Counted from the stretch's first letter, positions 32,676 to 42,624 are shown. The stretch is DNA of 64,000 bases from JASBZA01 sp964392065 (GCA_964392065.1 CAYMOG010000001.1:62001-126000), one strand, 5' to 3'. Program-made: numbers and translations. The notes: a model not told the origin generated them from the letters alone.

Positions 32676-34169
32676 ATGACTGAGGGTAAATACGTTTTCG
32701 TTATTAATCTAGGTAGTTCTGCTATACGCTTGGCTCTGATTGACGATAAAGCTAATTTGCGTTGGATTTCAAGTCGTGACTTCAAAGAGCTTACAATTCA
32801 AGATGATATCTATGAATATGATGCTCAGCAGTGGCTCACGCTATTAGAAGAGTTAATGCAAGAAGCAAAAGTTTGGGTTACGGACTTAGAGAATGTAGAA
32901 GCAATAATTCTCACAGCACAACGCTCAAGTGTGGTTGCGGTGGATGAAAAAGGCGTACCATTATATCCTGTCTTGGCTTGGCAAGATAGACGTCATGCGA
33001 TGACGTGTTATCACTTAGAAAAGGATAATCCTAGAGTAAGAGAAATTACGGGTGCACCTATACGTTATGCCTATTCGGGTCCGAAGATGGTTTGGCTTAA
33101 GGAACGGGAAAATAAAATTTATGAGCGTTCCTATAAACTTATGAACCCTCAAGAGTTTCTAACGTTTCACCTTACGGGAGAGTGTAAGACAGATTACACT
33201 TATGCAAGTCGGTCTAATCTTTTTGATATCCATGAGAAAAAATGGTCTGCTGAGTTACTAGAGAGCTTCGGAATTAGCGAAGATAAGTTATGTGAGGTCG
33301 TAGAGCCTGGCTCAACACTTGGCATTGTGAAATCTGAGTGGTCTTCACAATGGGGTTTGCCGGATGGCTTGCCATTAATCTCGGCTGGTGGAGATCAACA
33401 GTGTGCTGCTATAGGTCTGGCTGTAATTAGACCTGGAAGTTATCAGCTAAAGGCAGATGAGGGCGGCTATATTTCTGCTATAGGTGATAAGTTTATAGAT
33501 AATCTCCAGGGTGTCGATACGAATTTATCCGCTATCCCGGGTTACTTCAATTATGAATTAGGCATGCTGGTGTGCGGTAATGGTTTTGATTACTTGCGTA
33601 ATTTGTTCTATCCGAATACGCCTTCATACCAAATTGCAGAGATTCTAAAGGATGTACCTGTTGGTTCTAATGGTGTTATGATTATGCCTAATTTCTATAA
33701 AGAAAAAGCTTTTCAATTAGATGGGAATCGTTTGATGGATATCTTGTCTTTAAGTGCGGAAGTCCAGGCGCCGGATGTTTTGAATTCTTACTTAGAAAGT
33801 GTTGTTTGTGAGTTTTCTGAGCAAATAAATCATATTTCGGATAAAACAAATTTCCCTGCAGATCGTATTGTTCTAGAAGGTAGCCTAAGCACACTCACTC
33901 CATTTACAGATATACTTACAAGTATTTTATCCGCAAGCGTATTTAGACCAGCAAGTTTCGAAGCGGCAATATATGGTGCTTGGATCAATGTGGCCGTTAT
34001 TAGTGGACATATGGATAATTATGAAGATGCTTTAGGCGCTGTGCATCAGCAAATACAGGCTGAAGCCTTTGCAAATCATGATCATGCCTACGGAGAATAT
34101 AGACGTGTGGTGAAAAATTATCAAGCAAATAAAGAGAATAAAAGAAAATATTTAGAGGAGAATGTATGA
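32676..34169 (+). CDS. FGGY-family carbohydrate kinase
   Basis: 497 residues. The N-terminal FGGY domain begins YVFVINLGSSAIRLALID, where the usual acidic residue of the phosphate loop (D-x-G-T-T/S) is Asn. Other motifs: AWQDRRH, LMNPQEFLTFHLTG, TDYTYASRSNLFD, and the catalytic-base motif SAGGDQQCAAIG, with Asp present. It resembles xylulokinase and related kinases; the substrate cannot be fixed. Overlap of its TGA with the transketolase ATG points to pentose metabolism. ATG 32676 with GAGG upstream is preferred over a TTG at 32664. The Asn change may reduce or alter activity. Confidence 0.85.
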   Translation: MTEGKYVFVINLGSSAIRLALIDDKANLRWISSRDFKELTIQDDIYEYDAQQWLTLLEELMQEAKVWVTDLENVEAIILTAQRSSVVAVDEKGVPLYPVLAWQDRRHAMTCYHLEKDNPRVREITGAPIRYAYSGPKMVWLKERENKIYERSYKLMNPQEFLTFHLTGECKTDYTYASRSNLFDIHEKKWSAELLESFGISEDKLCEVVEPGSTLGIVKSEWSSQWGLPDGLPLISAGGDQQCAAIGLAVIRPGSYQLKADEGGYISAIGDKFIDNLQGVDTNLSAIPGYFNYELGMLVCGNGFDYLRNLFYPNTPSYQIAEILKDVPVGSNGVMIMPNFYKEKAFQLDGNRLMDILSLSAEVQAPDVLNSYLESVVCEFSEQINHISDKTNFPADRIVLEGSLSTLTPFTDILTSILSASVFRPASFEAAIYGAWINVAVISGHMDNYEDALGAVHQQIQAEAFANHDHAYGEYRRVVKNYQANKENKRKYLEENV

Positions 34170-36154
34170 CAAAAGATTTAGAAAATTTAGCAATTAATCA
34201 AGCGAGAGGTCTAGCAATAGACCAAGTACAGGCGGCCAATTCTGGACATCCAGGAGCGCCGTTAGGTGCAATGCCTATGGTCTATACCCTTTGGTCTAAG
34301 CATATGCGATTTAGTCCAGAACAAGGCGATTGGCCAAACCGTGATCGTTTTGTTCTGAGTGCAGGACACGCTTCTGCAATGCTTTATAGTTTAGGGTATT
34401 TATTCGGCTTTGATTATAGTCTTGAAGATTTGAAGAATTTCCGACAATTAAAGAGTAAAACACCTGGACATCCGGATTATGACTTAAGTCTCGGTGTGGA
34501 AATGCACACGGGCCCTCTAGGACAAGGATTTGCGTCCTCGGTGGGTATGGCTTTGGCCGAGAAGCGTTTAGCAGCGTTATTTAATACGGATGAGCATAAG
34601 CTGTTTGATTATTACACGTATGTCTATGCAGGAGATGGCTGTATGATGGAAGGTGTGACGAGTGAAGCGGCTTCACTCGCCGGACATTTGGCTCTCGATC
34701 GCTTAATTGTTCTGTATGATTCTAACGAAATTACTATCGATGGTAGAACGAATTTGGCCTGGTCCGAAGATGTTGGTAAACGTTATGAAGCTTATGGATG
34801 GCAATATTTATTTGTTGAAGATGGGAATAATTTAGAAGCCATTTCTCAAGCCATTGAAGAAGCTAAGGCTGATACCACGCGTCCTACTCTAATTGAAGTG
34901 AAAACGAAAATTGGTTTCGCATCCCCTGTTGCCGATAGTAGCAAGGCCCACGGTGCTCCCCTGGGAGCAGAAGGGGTCGATAAGACAAAAGTCGCTCTAG
35001 GCTTAAATCCAGATCAGTATTTCCACGTAGACGAGGACGTGCTGAACTTCACCCGAGCTATCCAAGATAAGGGTAGAGAAGCGGCCCAAGCATGGTACAA
35101 GGAAGCCGAAAATTATATCCAAACACAAGGGGAAAAAGGCGATCTTCTCCAGAATTATCTCGATGGTACTTCCCCCTATCTGTTAAATGTTGACGGTTTC
35201 TCCGAATTCGATTTAGAGAAAGAAGCAACTCGGAACATTTCACATAGCTTGCTCAATCTATGGGCAGAAATAGACCCTCTCTTATTTGGAGGTTCAGCGG
35301 ACTTGGCTGGATCAAACAAGACAACGCTAACAGAAAGTACATTTGTTTCTGCAGGTGATTATACTGGCCAAAATATTCATTTCGGTGTCAGAGAGCATGC
35401 TATGGGTGCCATTACCAACGGCTTAACACTGTCCGGTTTCCACGCATATTGTTCTACTTTTATGGTGTTCTCAGACTATATGCGTTATGCGATTCGCATG
35501 GCTGCACTTATGGAGATTCCAACATTATTCATCATGACGCACGATAGTATTGGTGTAGGTGAAGATGGAGAAACCCATCAGCCAGTTGAGCACTATGCTT
35601 CTTTGCGTGCTATTCCGCATTTGAATTTCTGGCGTCCCGCGGACTACAAGGAATTAGCTGCTGCTTATAGCCAATGGGATCGCTCAGGTCCTAGTGTATT
35701 TTCCCTTACACGCCAATCCCTACCTACTCTAGAACATAGTAGCGTCGAGCTAGCTAGTAATGGTGCTTATATATTGGAGGAGGCTAATGTTGAGGAAAAT
35801 TGTCCAGAACTTATTCTTCTGTCGACAGGGTCAGAGGTCCATGTGGCCTTGGAAGCGTTTAGAGCTTTGGCCCAAGAAGGCAAAAGTGTTCGCATTGTTT
35901 CTATGCCTTCGATGGAAGTATTTGAGAAGCAAAGTGCGGAGTACAAGGAATCTGTCCTTCCTAGAGCATGTGGTAAGCGTATAGCGGTTGAGGCCGGAAT
36001 TGCACAGCCATGGTATCGTTATCTGGGGACAGAAGGCGTAGCGGTATCTATGGAGGATTTCGGACTATCCGGCAAAGCTGAAGAAGTCTTCGAACATTTC
36101 GGTTTTACCAAGGACAATATTTTGGACCAAGCAAGAGAACTTATGGACAGATAA
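34166..36154 (+). CDS. tkt: Transketolase
   Basis: 662 residues, full length. The thiamine diphosphate domain has GHPGAPLGAMP, MHTGPLGQG and the TPP motif GDGCMMEGVTSEAASLAGHL with DSNEITIDG. The pyrimidine domain has FGVREHAMGAITNG and THDSIGVGEDGETHQPVEH, and a C-terminal domain follows. It moves two-carbon units between pentose and hexose phosphates. Translation is coupled to the FGGY kinase by an ATGA overlap, with AGAGGAG just upstream. This fits entry of a phosphorylated ketopentose made by that kinase. Confidence 0.97.
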   Translation: MTKDLENLAINQARGLAIDQVQAANSGHPGAPLGAMPMVYTLWSKHMRFSPEQGDWPNRDRFVLSAGHASAMLYSLGYLFGFDYSLEDLKNFRQLKSKTPGHPDYDLSLGVEMHTGPLGQGFASSVGMALAEKRLAALFNTDEHKLFDYYTYVYAGDGCMMEGVTSEAASLAGHLALDRLIVLYDSNEITIDGRTNLAWSEDVGKRYEAYGWQYLFVEDGNNLEAISQAIEEAKADTTRPTLIEVKTKIGFASPVADSSKAHGAPLGAEGVDKTKVALGLNPDQYFHVDEDVLNFTRAIQDKGREAAQAWYKEAENYIQTQGEKGDLLQNYLDGTSPYLLNVDGFSEFDLEKEATRNISHSLLNLWAEIDPLLFGGSADLAGSNKTTLTESTFVSAGDYTGQNIHFGVREHAMGAITNGLTLSGFHAYCSTFMVFSDYMRYAIRMAALMEIPTLFIMTHDSIGVGEDGETHQPVEHYASLRAIPHLNFWRPADYKELAAAYSQWDRSGPSVFSLTRQSLPTLEHSSVELASNGAYILEEANVEENCPELILLSTGSEVHVALEAFRALAQEGKSVRIVSMPSMEVFEKQSAEYKESVLPRACGKRIAVEAGIAQPWYRYLGTEGVAVSMEDFGLSGKAEEVFEHFGFTKDNILDQARELMDR

Positions 36155-36217
36155 TTTCCTGTGAAATAGTCCATTTTCTGCTATGATAAATAAAGAAAAA
36201 CTAATGGAGGTTTATTT

Positions 36218-36505
36218 ATGAACGATGATGTAAAGAATAAAGATACTAAAGGTGAAATTGATCCCATGAACGTTGATAAAAAAGGTGTGGATCTAGAAGA
36301 GCAAGCTGCAGAAGGTGGTTTCTTCCCAACCACAGCGGATGCTTCCAGAGCAAATAAATTAGACTCTGTATCTTATGAAGATATTCAACAAATCTTCGGT
36401 AAGGATGTCTCTGCCGAAGATGGTGTATCGGTAGAAGGAGATACTCCAGGTGCGGCAGATAATGTCACTTCTGATTTGCAAAATGAAGAGGACGTCGAAG
36501 AGTAG
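36218..36505 (+). CDS. Small acidic protein, unknown
   Basis: 95 residues, strongly acidic (Asp and Glu make up about 30 percent) with few aromatics and no Cys. It reads as a mostly disordered soluble protein. TGGAGG lies 9 bases before the ATG and a terminator follows, so it is a real and probably separately expressed gene. No motif is recognised. Confidence 0.65.
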   Translation: MNDDVKNKDTKGEIDPMNVDKKGVDLEEQAAEGGFFPTTADASRANKLDSVSYEDIQQIFGKDVSAEDGVSVEGDTPGAADNVTSDLQNEEDVEE

Positions 36506-36549
36506 TTTGGTTTTATGAACTATGCAATAGACATTTGTTTTTAGAAGAG

Positions 36550-36580
36550 AACCTTTAACCTTTGGGTTAGAGGTTTTTTT
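36550..36580 (+). terminator. Terminator after the small acidic protein
   Basis: An 11-bp stem AACCTTTAACC/GGTTAGAGGTT (one G-U pair) is followed by seven T residues. Confidence 0.9.
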
Positions 36581-36789
36581 CAAGCTGTAGGATTTGCACA
36601 GTTTTTTGATAAGAACTAAGTGCCTTCTTATAGTCTTCAGAAAACCTCATGTAATTGACCATAGCTTACCGACTTGGCTGGTTTAAATGTAGTATTATAG
36701 AGGTTGTTGAAATTCTTTTTAGTAGAAAGAATACTTTTAAAAAATTAAGATTTAGTCGATTTTAAGTAAAATAACTGACGAGGTGAACA

Positions 36790-38376
36790 ATGCAAGATTT
36801 AAACAAAACAGTATTAATTATTATGGACGGTATAGGTGTTTCGTCCAAGGGCTTCGGTGATGCGGTGAAGGCTGCTCAGAAGCCTGTCTTAGACAGTTTA
36901 ATGGAGAAGTATCCTAATATCGTGATCAAGGCACATGGTACCGCAGTTGGTTTACCAAGCGATGACGATATGGGAAATAGCGAAGTAGGGCATAACGCAT
37001 TAGGATCAGGCCAAGTATATGCACAAGGCGCAAAGCTTGTTAACGAATCCATCGCAAGTGGTCGTATTTTCGGTTCGGATACATGGAATACACTAATTAA
37101 CCAATGCACTTCCCAGCACTCCGCTATGCATTTTATCGGTCTACTGTCCGACGGTAATGTTCATTCCAATATTGCACATCTAAAAGCTTTAATCACTCAG
37201 GCCAAAGCCTCTGGTGTAGAAAAGGTTTTCGTCCATGCTTTACTAGATGGGAGAGACGTTCCTCCAACCTCAGGTTTATCCTACCTACAAGATATGGAAA
37301 TGTTTTTTGCTTCTCTAAATGATGATCAATTTTCTGCACGTTTTGCATCGGGTGGTGGGCGTATGAAGGTAACGATGGATCGTTATCGTGCCGATTGGAA
37401 AATGGTAGAAACAGGATGGCATGCCCATGTATTAGGAAATGCTAGACAGTTCCCATCCGTTACAGAAGCTTATGAAACCCTACGTTCAGAAACGGAGCTT
37501 ATGGACCAAGACCTTCCTGCATTCGTGATTGCAGAAAATGACGAAGCCATTGGAACTATTGAAGATGGAGATAGTGTAGTTTTCTTCAATTTCCGTGGTG
37601 ACCGTGCAATTGAAATTTCTATGGCCTTCGAAGACGAGGACTTCCCTTATTTCGAGAGAGTACGTCGACCTGATATTGTTTACGCAGGCATGCTCGAGTA
37701 TGATGGTGATCTTCATATACCTAGCCGATACCTTGTTTCTCCACCAGAAATTAGAAATACCTTGACGGAGTATCTAGTAAGTCAGGGTGTCAAGGAGTTT
37801 GCGGTTTCAGAGACACAGAAGTTTGGTCACGTAACCTATTTCTGGAATGGAAATCGTTCGGGTTATGTCGACGAAAATTTAGAAACCTATGTAGAAGTGC
37901 CTTCGGACATGGTACCGTTTGACCAGAGACCATGGATGAAATCTGCAGAGATTACAGACGAAGTGATTCAAGCAATGCAAAGTGATGAACACTATGGATT
38001 TATTCGTTGTAACTTCGCCAACGGTGATATGGTAGGTCATACAGGGGATTTCCGTGCCGTTCAAATGTCTGTAGAAGCGGTGGATTTCGCTGTCGGTAGA
38101 ATTGTGAAAGCTGCCAAGCGTGCGGGATATACGGTAGTTATTACAGCAGACCATGGTAATGCCGATGATATGTATCAGAAGAAAAAGAACGAGGATACAC
38201 CTAATATACCTAAGACATCTCATTCTTTAAATCCTGTACCTTTTATCATAGTCAGTGACGACAAAGAATTTACATTAAAAGAGGGTAATTTCGGTCTCGC
38301 CAACGTGGCCAAAACCTTATGTAATATTATGGGATTAGACGGTCAAGAAGCATGGGAAGAATCTATGCTACAATAG
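36790..38376 (+). CDS. gpmI: 2,3-bisphosphoglycerate-independent phosphoglycerate mutase
   Basis: 528 residues, alkaline-phosphatase superfamily. Glycolytic interconversion of 3- and 2-phosphoglycerate using two Mn ions. Asp13 in IMDGIG and the phosphoserine Ser64 in DDMGNSEVGHNALG are seen, as are HALLDGRDVPPTS, GGGRMKVTMDRY, and the C-terminal metal site TADHGNADDM with KTSHSLNPVPFI. An ACGAGGTG ribosome binding site precedes ATG 36790. The 200 bases upstream are AT-rich with no clear promoter pair. It is monocistronic, ending at a terminator; enolase, the next pathway step, lies 3 kb away on the other strand. Confidence 0.97.
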   Translation: MQDLNKTVLIIMDGIGVSSKGFGDAVKAAQKPVLDSLMEKYPNIVIKAHGTAVGLPSDDDMGNSEVGHNALGSGQVYAQGAKLVNESIASGRIFGSDTWNTLINQCTSQHSAMHFIGLLSDGNVHSNIAHLKALITQAKASGVEKVFVHALLDGRDVPPTSGLSYLQDMEMFFASLNDDQFSARFASGGGRMKVTMDRYRADWKMVETGWHAHVLGNARQFPSVTEAYETLRSETELMDQDLPAFVIAENDEAIGTIEDGDSVVFFNFRGDRAIEISMAFEDEDFPYFERVRRPDIVYAGMLEYDGDLHIPSRYLVSPPEIRNTLTEYLVSQGVKEFAVSETQKFGHVTYFWNGNRSGYVDENLETYVEVPSDMVPFDQRPWMKSAEITDEVIQAMQSDEHYGFIRCNFANGDMVGHTGDFRAVQMSVEAVDFAVGRIVKAAKRAGYTVVITADHGNADDMYQKKKNEDTPNIPKTSHSLNPVPFIIVSDDKEFTLKEGNFGLANVAKTLCNIMGLDGQEAWEESMLQ

Positions 38377-38408
38377 ACATTAGATTACAAAGCGAATAGA
38401 AATTAAAG

Positions 38409-38440
38409 GGTCTAGCCATCTTCGGTTAGACCTTTATTAT
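38409..38440 (+). terminator. Terminator after gpmI
   Basis: A 9-bp stem GGTCTAGCC/GGTTAGACC (one G-U pair) is followed by TTTATTATT. Confidence 0.75.
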
Positions 38441-38458
38441 TACCTTGGAGGACAAAAA

Positions 38459-39844
38459 TTGAGACCTAGACTGAGAATTAAGGGCTTCAGTAATGTGGAT
38501 ACTACAGAGGGGCCCATTTGGCAAAAATTGGTTTTATTTGCTATACCGATTTTATTAACGAATTTCTTACAACAACTCTATAACACCATTGACATGATTA
38601 TTGTCGGTAACTTCGCAGGCGACACGGCTCTAGCTGCCGTTGGTTCAACGGGGTCTGTAACAAATCTATTGGTTGCGCTTTTTTTAGGGATATCAACTGG
38701 TACGTCTGTCATTGTATCTAGATACTATGCTTCTGGAGATTATAAGAGACTCTATCGCACCGTTCATGTAAGTGTTTTGATTGGTATTTTGAATGGATTT
38801 CTACTATTAGTTCTAGGCTTACTTGCAACCGAACCTGTTTTACGTCTCATGAACACCCCAGAAGTGCTCTTACCTGAAGCCGTAGCGTATATGAAAATTG
38901 TTTTTATTGGTATGGTGCCGACATCGATTTATAATATGGCGGCTGCGATACTAAGAGCTGTAGGCGACTCGAAGAGGCCATTGTACTTCCTTGCGATTTC
39001 TGCCCTATTAAACTTAACCTTAGACTTGATATTTGTTTTAGGTTTTAATATGGGAGTAGAAGGTGCTGCCATAGCTACATTTATTGCCCAGAGCTTGTCA
39101 GCAATCTTAGGGATTATTACATTGGTACGTTCTGAAGCACCCTACCGCTTATTTATCAAGGAGCTTCGTTTCCATGTAGATGAGGCCAAAGAAGTCCTCA
39201 GCATTGGTATCCCTGCTGGCCTCCAATCTGTAGTGGTTTCTACGGCCAATACACTTGTTCAATCTCAGATTAATACCTACGGTCCACATGCAGTAGAAGG
39301 AAATGCTGCAGAAGGTAGAGTAGGTGGATTCCTCTATATGACTGTAAACTCATTCAGTCTGGCTTTGACTACTTTCGTTGGTCAAAACTTAGGAGCGAAG
39401 AAATATCATCGTGTGAAAAAAGCAGTTAAATTAGGCTTATTTCTAGGATCGGGAATTGTTATGGTTCTAGGATTAGTGATATTTGTATTCCGCTATGAAG
39501 TGCTTAGTTTCTTCAATGTACATGAAAATTCTATTCCTTATGCCGTACAGATGTTAACGTTTTCTTGTTTGTTATACTTTTTATTTGGTATAGGAGATAT
39601 TTTATCGGGGGCACTAAGAGGTGCTGGAAAATCTGTTTTCCCTATGTTATCGGCGTTAATTAATATGTTCTTAGTAAGAACCTTATGGGTATTCATTGCT
39701 CAGGCAATATATCCTAATGTTTTAAGTGTGTTTACAGCTTATCCGATTTCGTGGTTAACCATGGCGGTTACCATGGTATTATATTATAGGTCAGGACGTT
39801 GGATGCCTGATGATATGAAAAAATATTTACAAGTTGAGAAGTAA
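38459..39844 (+). CDS. MATE family efflux transporter
   Basis: 461 residues, twelve predicted helices in two halves. The first half has FAIPILLTNFLQQLYNTID and MIIVGNFAGDTALAAVGSTG, typical of the NorM/DinF-like MATE family; the second has GIPAGLQSVVVSTANT and FVGQNLGAKKYHRVKKA. MATE proteins export cationic compounds using Na+ or H+. The start is a TTG at 38459: GGAGG lies 8 bases upstream and no ATG is in frame before the first helix. The next gene follows after 9 bases. Confidence 0.93.
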   Translation: MRPRLRIKGFSNVDTTEGPIWQKLVLFAIPILLTNFLQQLYNTIDMIIVGNFAGDTALAAVGSTGSVTNLLVALFLGISTGTSVIVSRYYASGDYKRLYRTVHVSVLIGILNGFLLLVLGLLATEPVLRLMNTPEVLLPEAVAYMKIVFIGMVPTSIYNMAAAILRAVGDSKRPLYFLAISALLNLTLDLIFVLGFNMGVEGAAIATFIAQSLSAILGIITLVRSEAPYRLFIKELRFHVDEAKEVLSIGIPAGLQSVVVSTANTLVQSQINTYGPHAVEGNAAEGRVGGFLYMTVNSFSLALTTFVGQNLGAKKYHRVKKAVKLGLFLGSGIVMVLGLVIFVFRYEVLSFFNVHENSIPYAVQMLTFSCLLYFLFGIGDILSGALRGAGKSVFPMLSALINMFLVRTLWVFIAQAIYPNVLSVFTAYPISWLTMAVTMVLYYRSGRWMPDDMKKYLQVEK

Positions 39845-39853
39845 GGAGACCCC

Positions 39854-41038
39854 ATGAAAGAAGATTTACAAAAGGAAGATGAGCAGGTGGTAAGAGAAGG
39901 TCTAGCACACGATGCGCCCGCTTATGATGCGTATTTGGCGGGGCTTTGGCAATATGATTTGGAAGAACCTAAGCTAGGCATGCGTAAACGTGAGGACCTA
40001 GAGAAGCTTTTCTATGCTAGTACATTTAATTTTCAAAAAGGAAATTATCAAGCGGGAGAATTAGCGTATATGGCGAACTTTACCGAGCGCTTGCTACAAT
40101 CGTTTTTGAAAACGAAGCAAGAGGAGGAAAAGAAGCTACAAGAAGAGAAGAGAGAACGCACTGAAGAGGAATTAAATGCTGAAGCGCAAAGAGAAGAGCT
40201 CTATAAAGTAACGGTAAATCGTAGAAGTTTAGTACTTAATGCTCTGCAATCATGGCTAGAGCACTTACCACACCTCTATTACTATCGGTCCAAAATAACA
40301 GGGAAACCCTATATCGATGTGTTCGGTCGCGTGTTCTTGTTTAGTGATATCCAAGCGATTGAACAAGCAAAAGCCAAGGATTTAAGCCAAGAGATTTATG
40401 ATTTGCATTATATGGATACGGAGCGTTTGAAGCACGTACTCTATCTAAATGGTATGGAAACGCTCTTGTTCAACGATTCGAGTATTGCTTTCTCTGCGGG
40501 AAGAAAGCAGATCTTAGGCCTAGAGAGTGAATTGGGAACTCAGGAAGAAGGAGTAGAGAAATCCTTGAATAACAATCGGATGCTTCGATATTTTATCCTT
40601 CAATTTACGCAAATACTCCATACAAAAGTAGATGAGGACAATGAGGATTTAAAAACGAGAAAGAACAAGGCGTTACAACAATTAGAAGCGCAGATTGGCC
40701 CTCAACTATTAAATGGTACTTTCCATTTCAAACTACAAAATGCCCAGGAAGAAAAAAGCAATTTTATTGTTTTGACCGATGGTAAAGGCTCTCAAGCAAT
40801 TGCTTGTTATACGCATGAAGAGTTTATCTCTGAGGATGAATATGTACATAAAGAAATGGCATTTTTCCCTATTGCTCATGCTTTATTAGAAGATAAAGAT
40901 AGTCCTATTCAGGGTATTATTTTAGATCCAGGTAATCTGAATTTCTTTTTTAATAGAGATTGGTTAGAACGACTGGATCGCTTCGCAGCCTACTTAATGA
41001 AACAAGCGCAAGAAAAACAAGAAAAAAATAAAGAATAG
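39854..41038 (+). CDS. Unknown protein, possible SseB-like C-terminal domain
   Basis: 394 residues, soluble and charged. A predicted coiled coil occupies about 82-120 (KTKQEEEKKLQEEKRERTEEE in part). The C-terminal 110 residues have alternating strands and helices with FIVLTDGKGSQAIACYTHEEF and IQGIILDPGNLNFFFNRDWL, which resemble the SseB N-terminal domain (FTDxxxA...Gxxx(I/L)NP). That match is by eye and weak. Mid-region motifs such as KITGKPYIDVFGRVFLF may be an enhanced SseB-like repeat. The gene follows the MATE exporter by 9 bases with AAGGAG, so they are probably co-expressed, and ends at a terminator. Confidence 0.6.
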   Translation: MKEDLQKEDEQVVREGLAHDAPAYDAYLAGLWQYDLEEPKLGMRKREDLEKLFYASTFNFQKGNYQAGELAYMANFTERLLQSFLKTKQEEEKKLQEEKRERTEEELNAEAQREELYKVTVNRRSLVLNALQSWLEHLPHLYYYRSKITGKPYIDVFGRVFLFSDIQAIEQAKAKDLSQEIYDLHYMDTERLKHVLYLNGMETLLFNDSSIAFSAGRKQILGLESELGTQEEGVEKSLNNNRMLRYFILQFTQILHTKVDEDNEDLKTRKNKALQQLEAQIGPQLLNGTFHFKLQNAQEEKSNFIVLTDGKGSQAIACYTHEEFISEDEYVHKEMAFFPIAHALLEDKDSPIQGIILDPGNLNFFFNRDWLERLDRFAAYLMKQAQEKQEKNKE

Positions 41039-41060
41039 TAAATAGAAAATAATTGCATGA

Positions 41061-41090
41061 AAAAGCCGGTATTTTACATACCGGCTTTTT
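41061..41090. terminator. Bidirectional terminator between the unknown gene and enolase
   Basis: A perfect 12-bp stem AAAAGCCGGTAT/ATACCGGCTTTT has A and T flanks on both sides, between converging genes. Confidence 0.92.
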
Positions 41091-41115
41091 AAGTGAAATT
41101 ATAAACTAAGTCTAA

Positions 41116-42429
41116 TTATTTCTTAATTTTAAAAGCACCCCAACCTGCATATTTTGCACGGTCGCCTAGTTCTTCTTCAATACGTAGAAGCTGATTATAC
41201 TTAGCAACACGGTCTGTACGTGCTGGAGCACCAGTCTTGATTTGACCAGCATTCATAGCAACCACTAGGTCCGCAATGTAAGCATCTTCAGTTTCACCTG
41301 AACGGTGAGAAACAACGGATGTAAATCCTGCAGCAGTAGCCGTGTTCATAGCGTCCATAGTCTCGGTCAAGGTACCAATTTGATTGAGTTTAATAAGGAT
41401 TGAGTTTGCTGCTTTGTTTTCAATACCTTTTTCTAAACGTGAAGTATTCGTTACGAAGAGGTCGTCACCAACAATTTGAATCTTATCCCCTAGTTTTTCA
41501 ACCATGTGCTGCCAACCGGCCCAGTCTTCTTCAGCTAAACCATCTTCTATAGAAATAATAGGATATTTCTCTACGAAGTCAGCCCAATATTCAACCATTT
41601 CTTCAGCGGTTTTGACTTCGCCTGTTTTCCAGAAGAAGTAACTGCCTTCAGGTTTGCCATTGGCTTTTGCTTCTTCGAATAGCTCTGTGGTAGCAGGATC
41701 CATGGCAAGCATGAAATCTTCACCTGGTTTGAAGCCAGCTTCTTCAATCGCTTTTACAAGATATTGTAGAGCTTCTTCGTCGGATGCGAGGTTAGGAGCG
41801 AAACCACCTTCATCACCAACAGATGTGGAGTGTCCATCCTTTTTCAAGATTTTTTTGAGTGTATGGTAAACGTCTGCTCCCCATTGTAAGCCTTCTGAGA
41901 AAGATTTAGCGCCTACGGGCATAATCATAAATTCTTGTAAGTTTAAGTTGGAATCTGCATGCTTACCACCATTCATAACATTCATCATAGGAACAGGAAG
42001 CGTAGCTCCGTTTAGTCCACCGATATAAGCGAATAGACTCATGTTGCTGATTTGGGCAGCGGCTTTTGCTACGGCAAGAGATACACCAAGAATCGCGTTT
42101 GCGCCTAGTTTATTCTTATTATCGGTTCCATCGAGTGCGATCATTTTTTCATCGATGCCTCTCTGGTTAAATACACAATAGCCTTCGAGTTCTGGTGCAA
42201 GGATTTCATTGACATTCTTAACGGCTTTAAGAACACCTTTACCTTGATAACGGGACTTGTCTTCGTCTCTTAGTTCTGTTGCTTCAAACGCACCTGTAGA
42301 TGCACCGGATGGAACAGAAGCACGTCCTAGAACACCACATTGGGTAATTACGTCAACTTCAACGGTTGGGTTACCACGAGAGTCTAAGATTTCTCTTGCT
42401 TTTACACATTTAATCTTACTAGATTTCAT
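41116..42429 (-). CDS. eno: Enolase
   Basis: 437 residues, normal length; converts 2-phosphoglycerate to phosphoenolpyruvate. Motifs: AREILDSRGNPTVEVDV, SVPSGASTGAFEA, GGKHADSNLNLQEFMIMP, SVGDEGGFAPNL, SIEDGLAEEDW, and the catalytic region LIKLNQIGTLTET with VVSHRSGETED. The usual enolase signature begins GGxHA and is intact. AGGAGG lies 11 bases before the ATG. A perfect TATAAT lies about 65 bases upstream on the same strand. Monocistronic. Confidence 0.98.
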   Translation of the reverse strand: MKSSKIKCVKAREILDSRGNPTVEVDVITQCGVLGRASVPSGASTGAFEATELRDEDKSRYQGKGVLKAVKNVNEILAPELEGYCVFNQRGIDEKMIALDGTDNKNKLGANAILGVSLAVAKAAAQISNMSLFAYIGGLNGATLPVPMMNVMNGGKHADSNLNLQEFMIMPVGAKSFSEGLQWGADVYHTLKKILKKDGHSTSVGDEGGFAPNLASDEEALQYLVKAIEEAGFKPGEDFMLAMDPATTELFEEAKANGKPEGSYFFWKTGEVKTAEEMVEYWADFVEKYPIISIEDGLAEEDWAGWQHMVEKLGDKIQIVGDDLFVTNTSRLEKGIENKAANSILIKLNQIGTLTETMDAMNTATAAGFTSVVSHRSGETEDAYIADLVVAMNAGQIKTGAPARTDRVAKYNQLLRIEEELGDRAKYAGWGAFKIKK

Positions 42430-42494
42430 ATTAAATAAATCCTCCTAATTTTCTTCGCCCGTTCATAGGGTAAAGTTTTACTAACACTCTTTTT

Positions 42495-42500
42495 ATTATA
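42495..42500 (-). promoter_or_regulatory. Consensus -10 of enolase
   Basis: TATAAT on the minus strand, 65 bases before the enolase ATG; the -35 region is poor. Confidence 0.45.
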
Positions 42501-42624
42501 AAGGACTTAGCATTAATTTGTTATACTGTTTTCAAATAAGAAAATAAATTTGTGTAAATTTATCAAAAGCGATTACAAGTTTGAGAATATCTATTATAAA
42601 TTAACAAGTGAAAGGAGCTTGTAT

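Noticed and set aside
37879..38223. 114-residue minus-strand frame inside gpmI
   Set aside because: Complete overlap with a highly conserved enzyme and no start signal.
42550..42624. 25-residue N-terminal extension of the uridine kinase-like protein from a GTG
   Set aside because: The ATG at 42625 has a strong AAAGGAG at ideal distance; the GTG has none.
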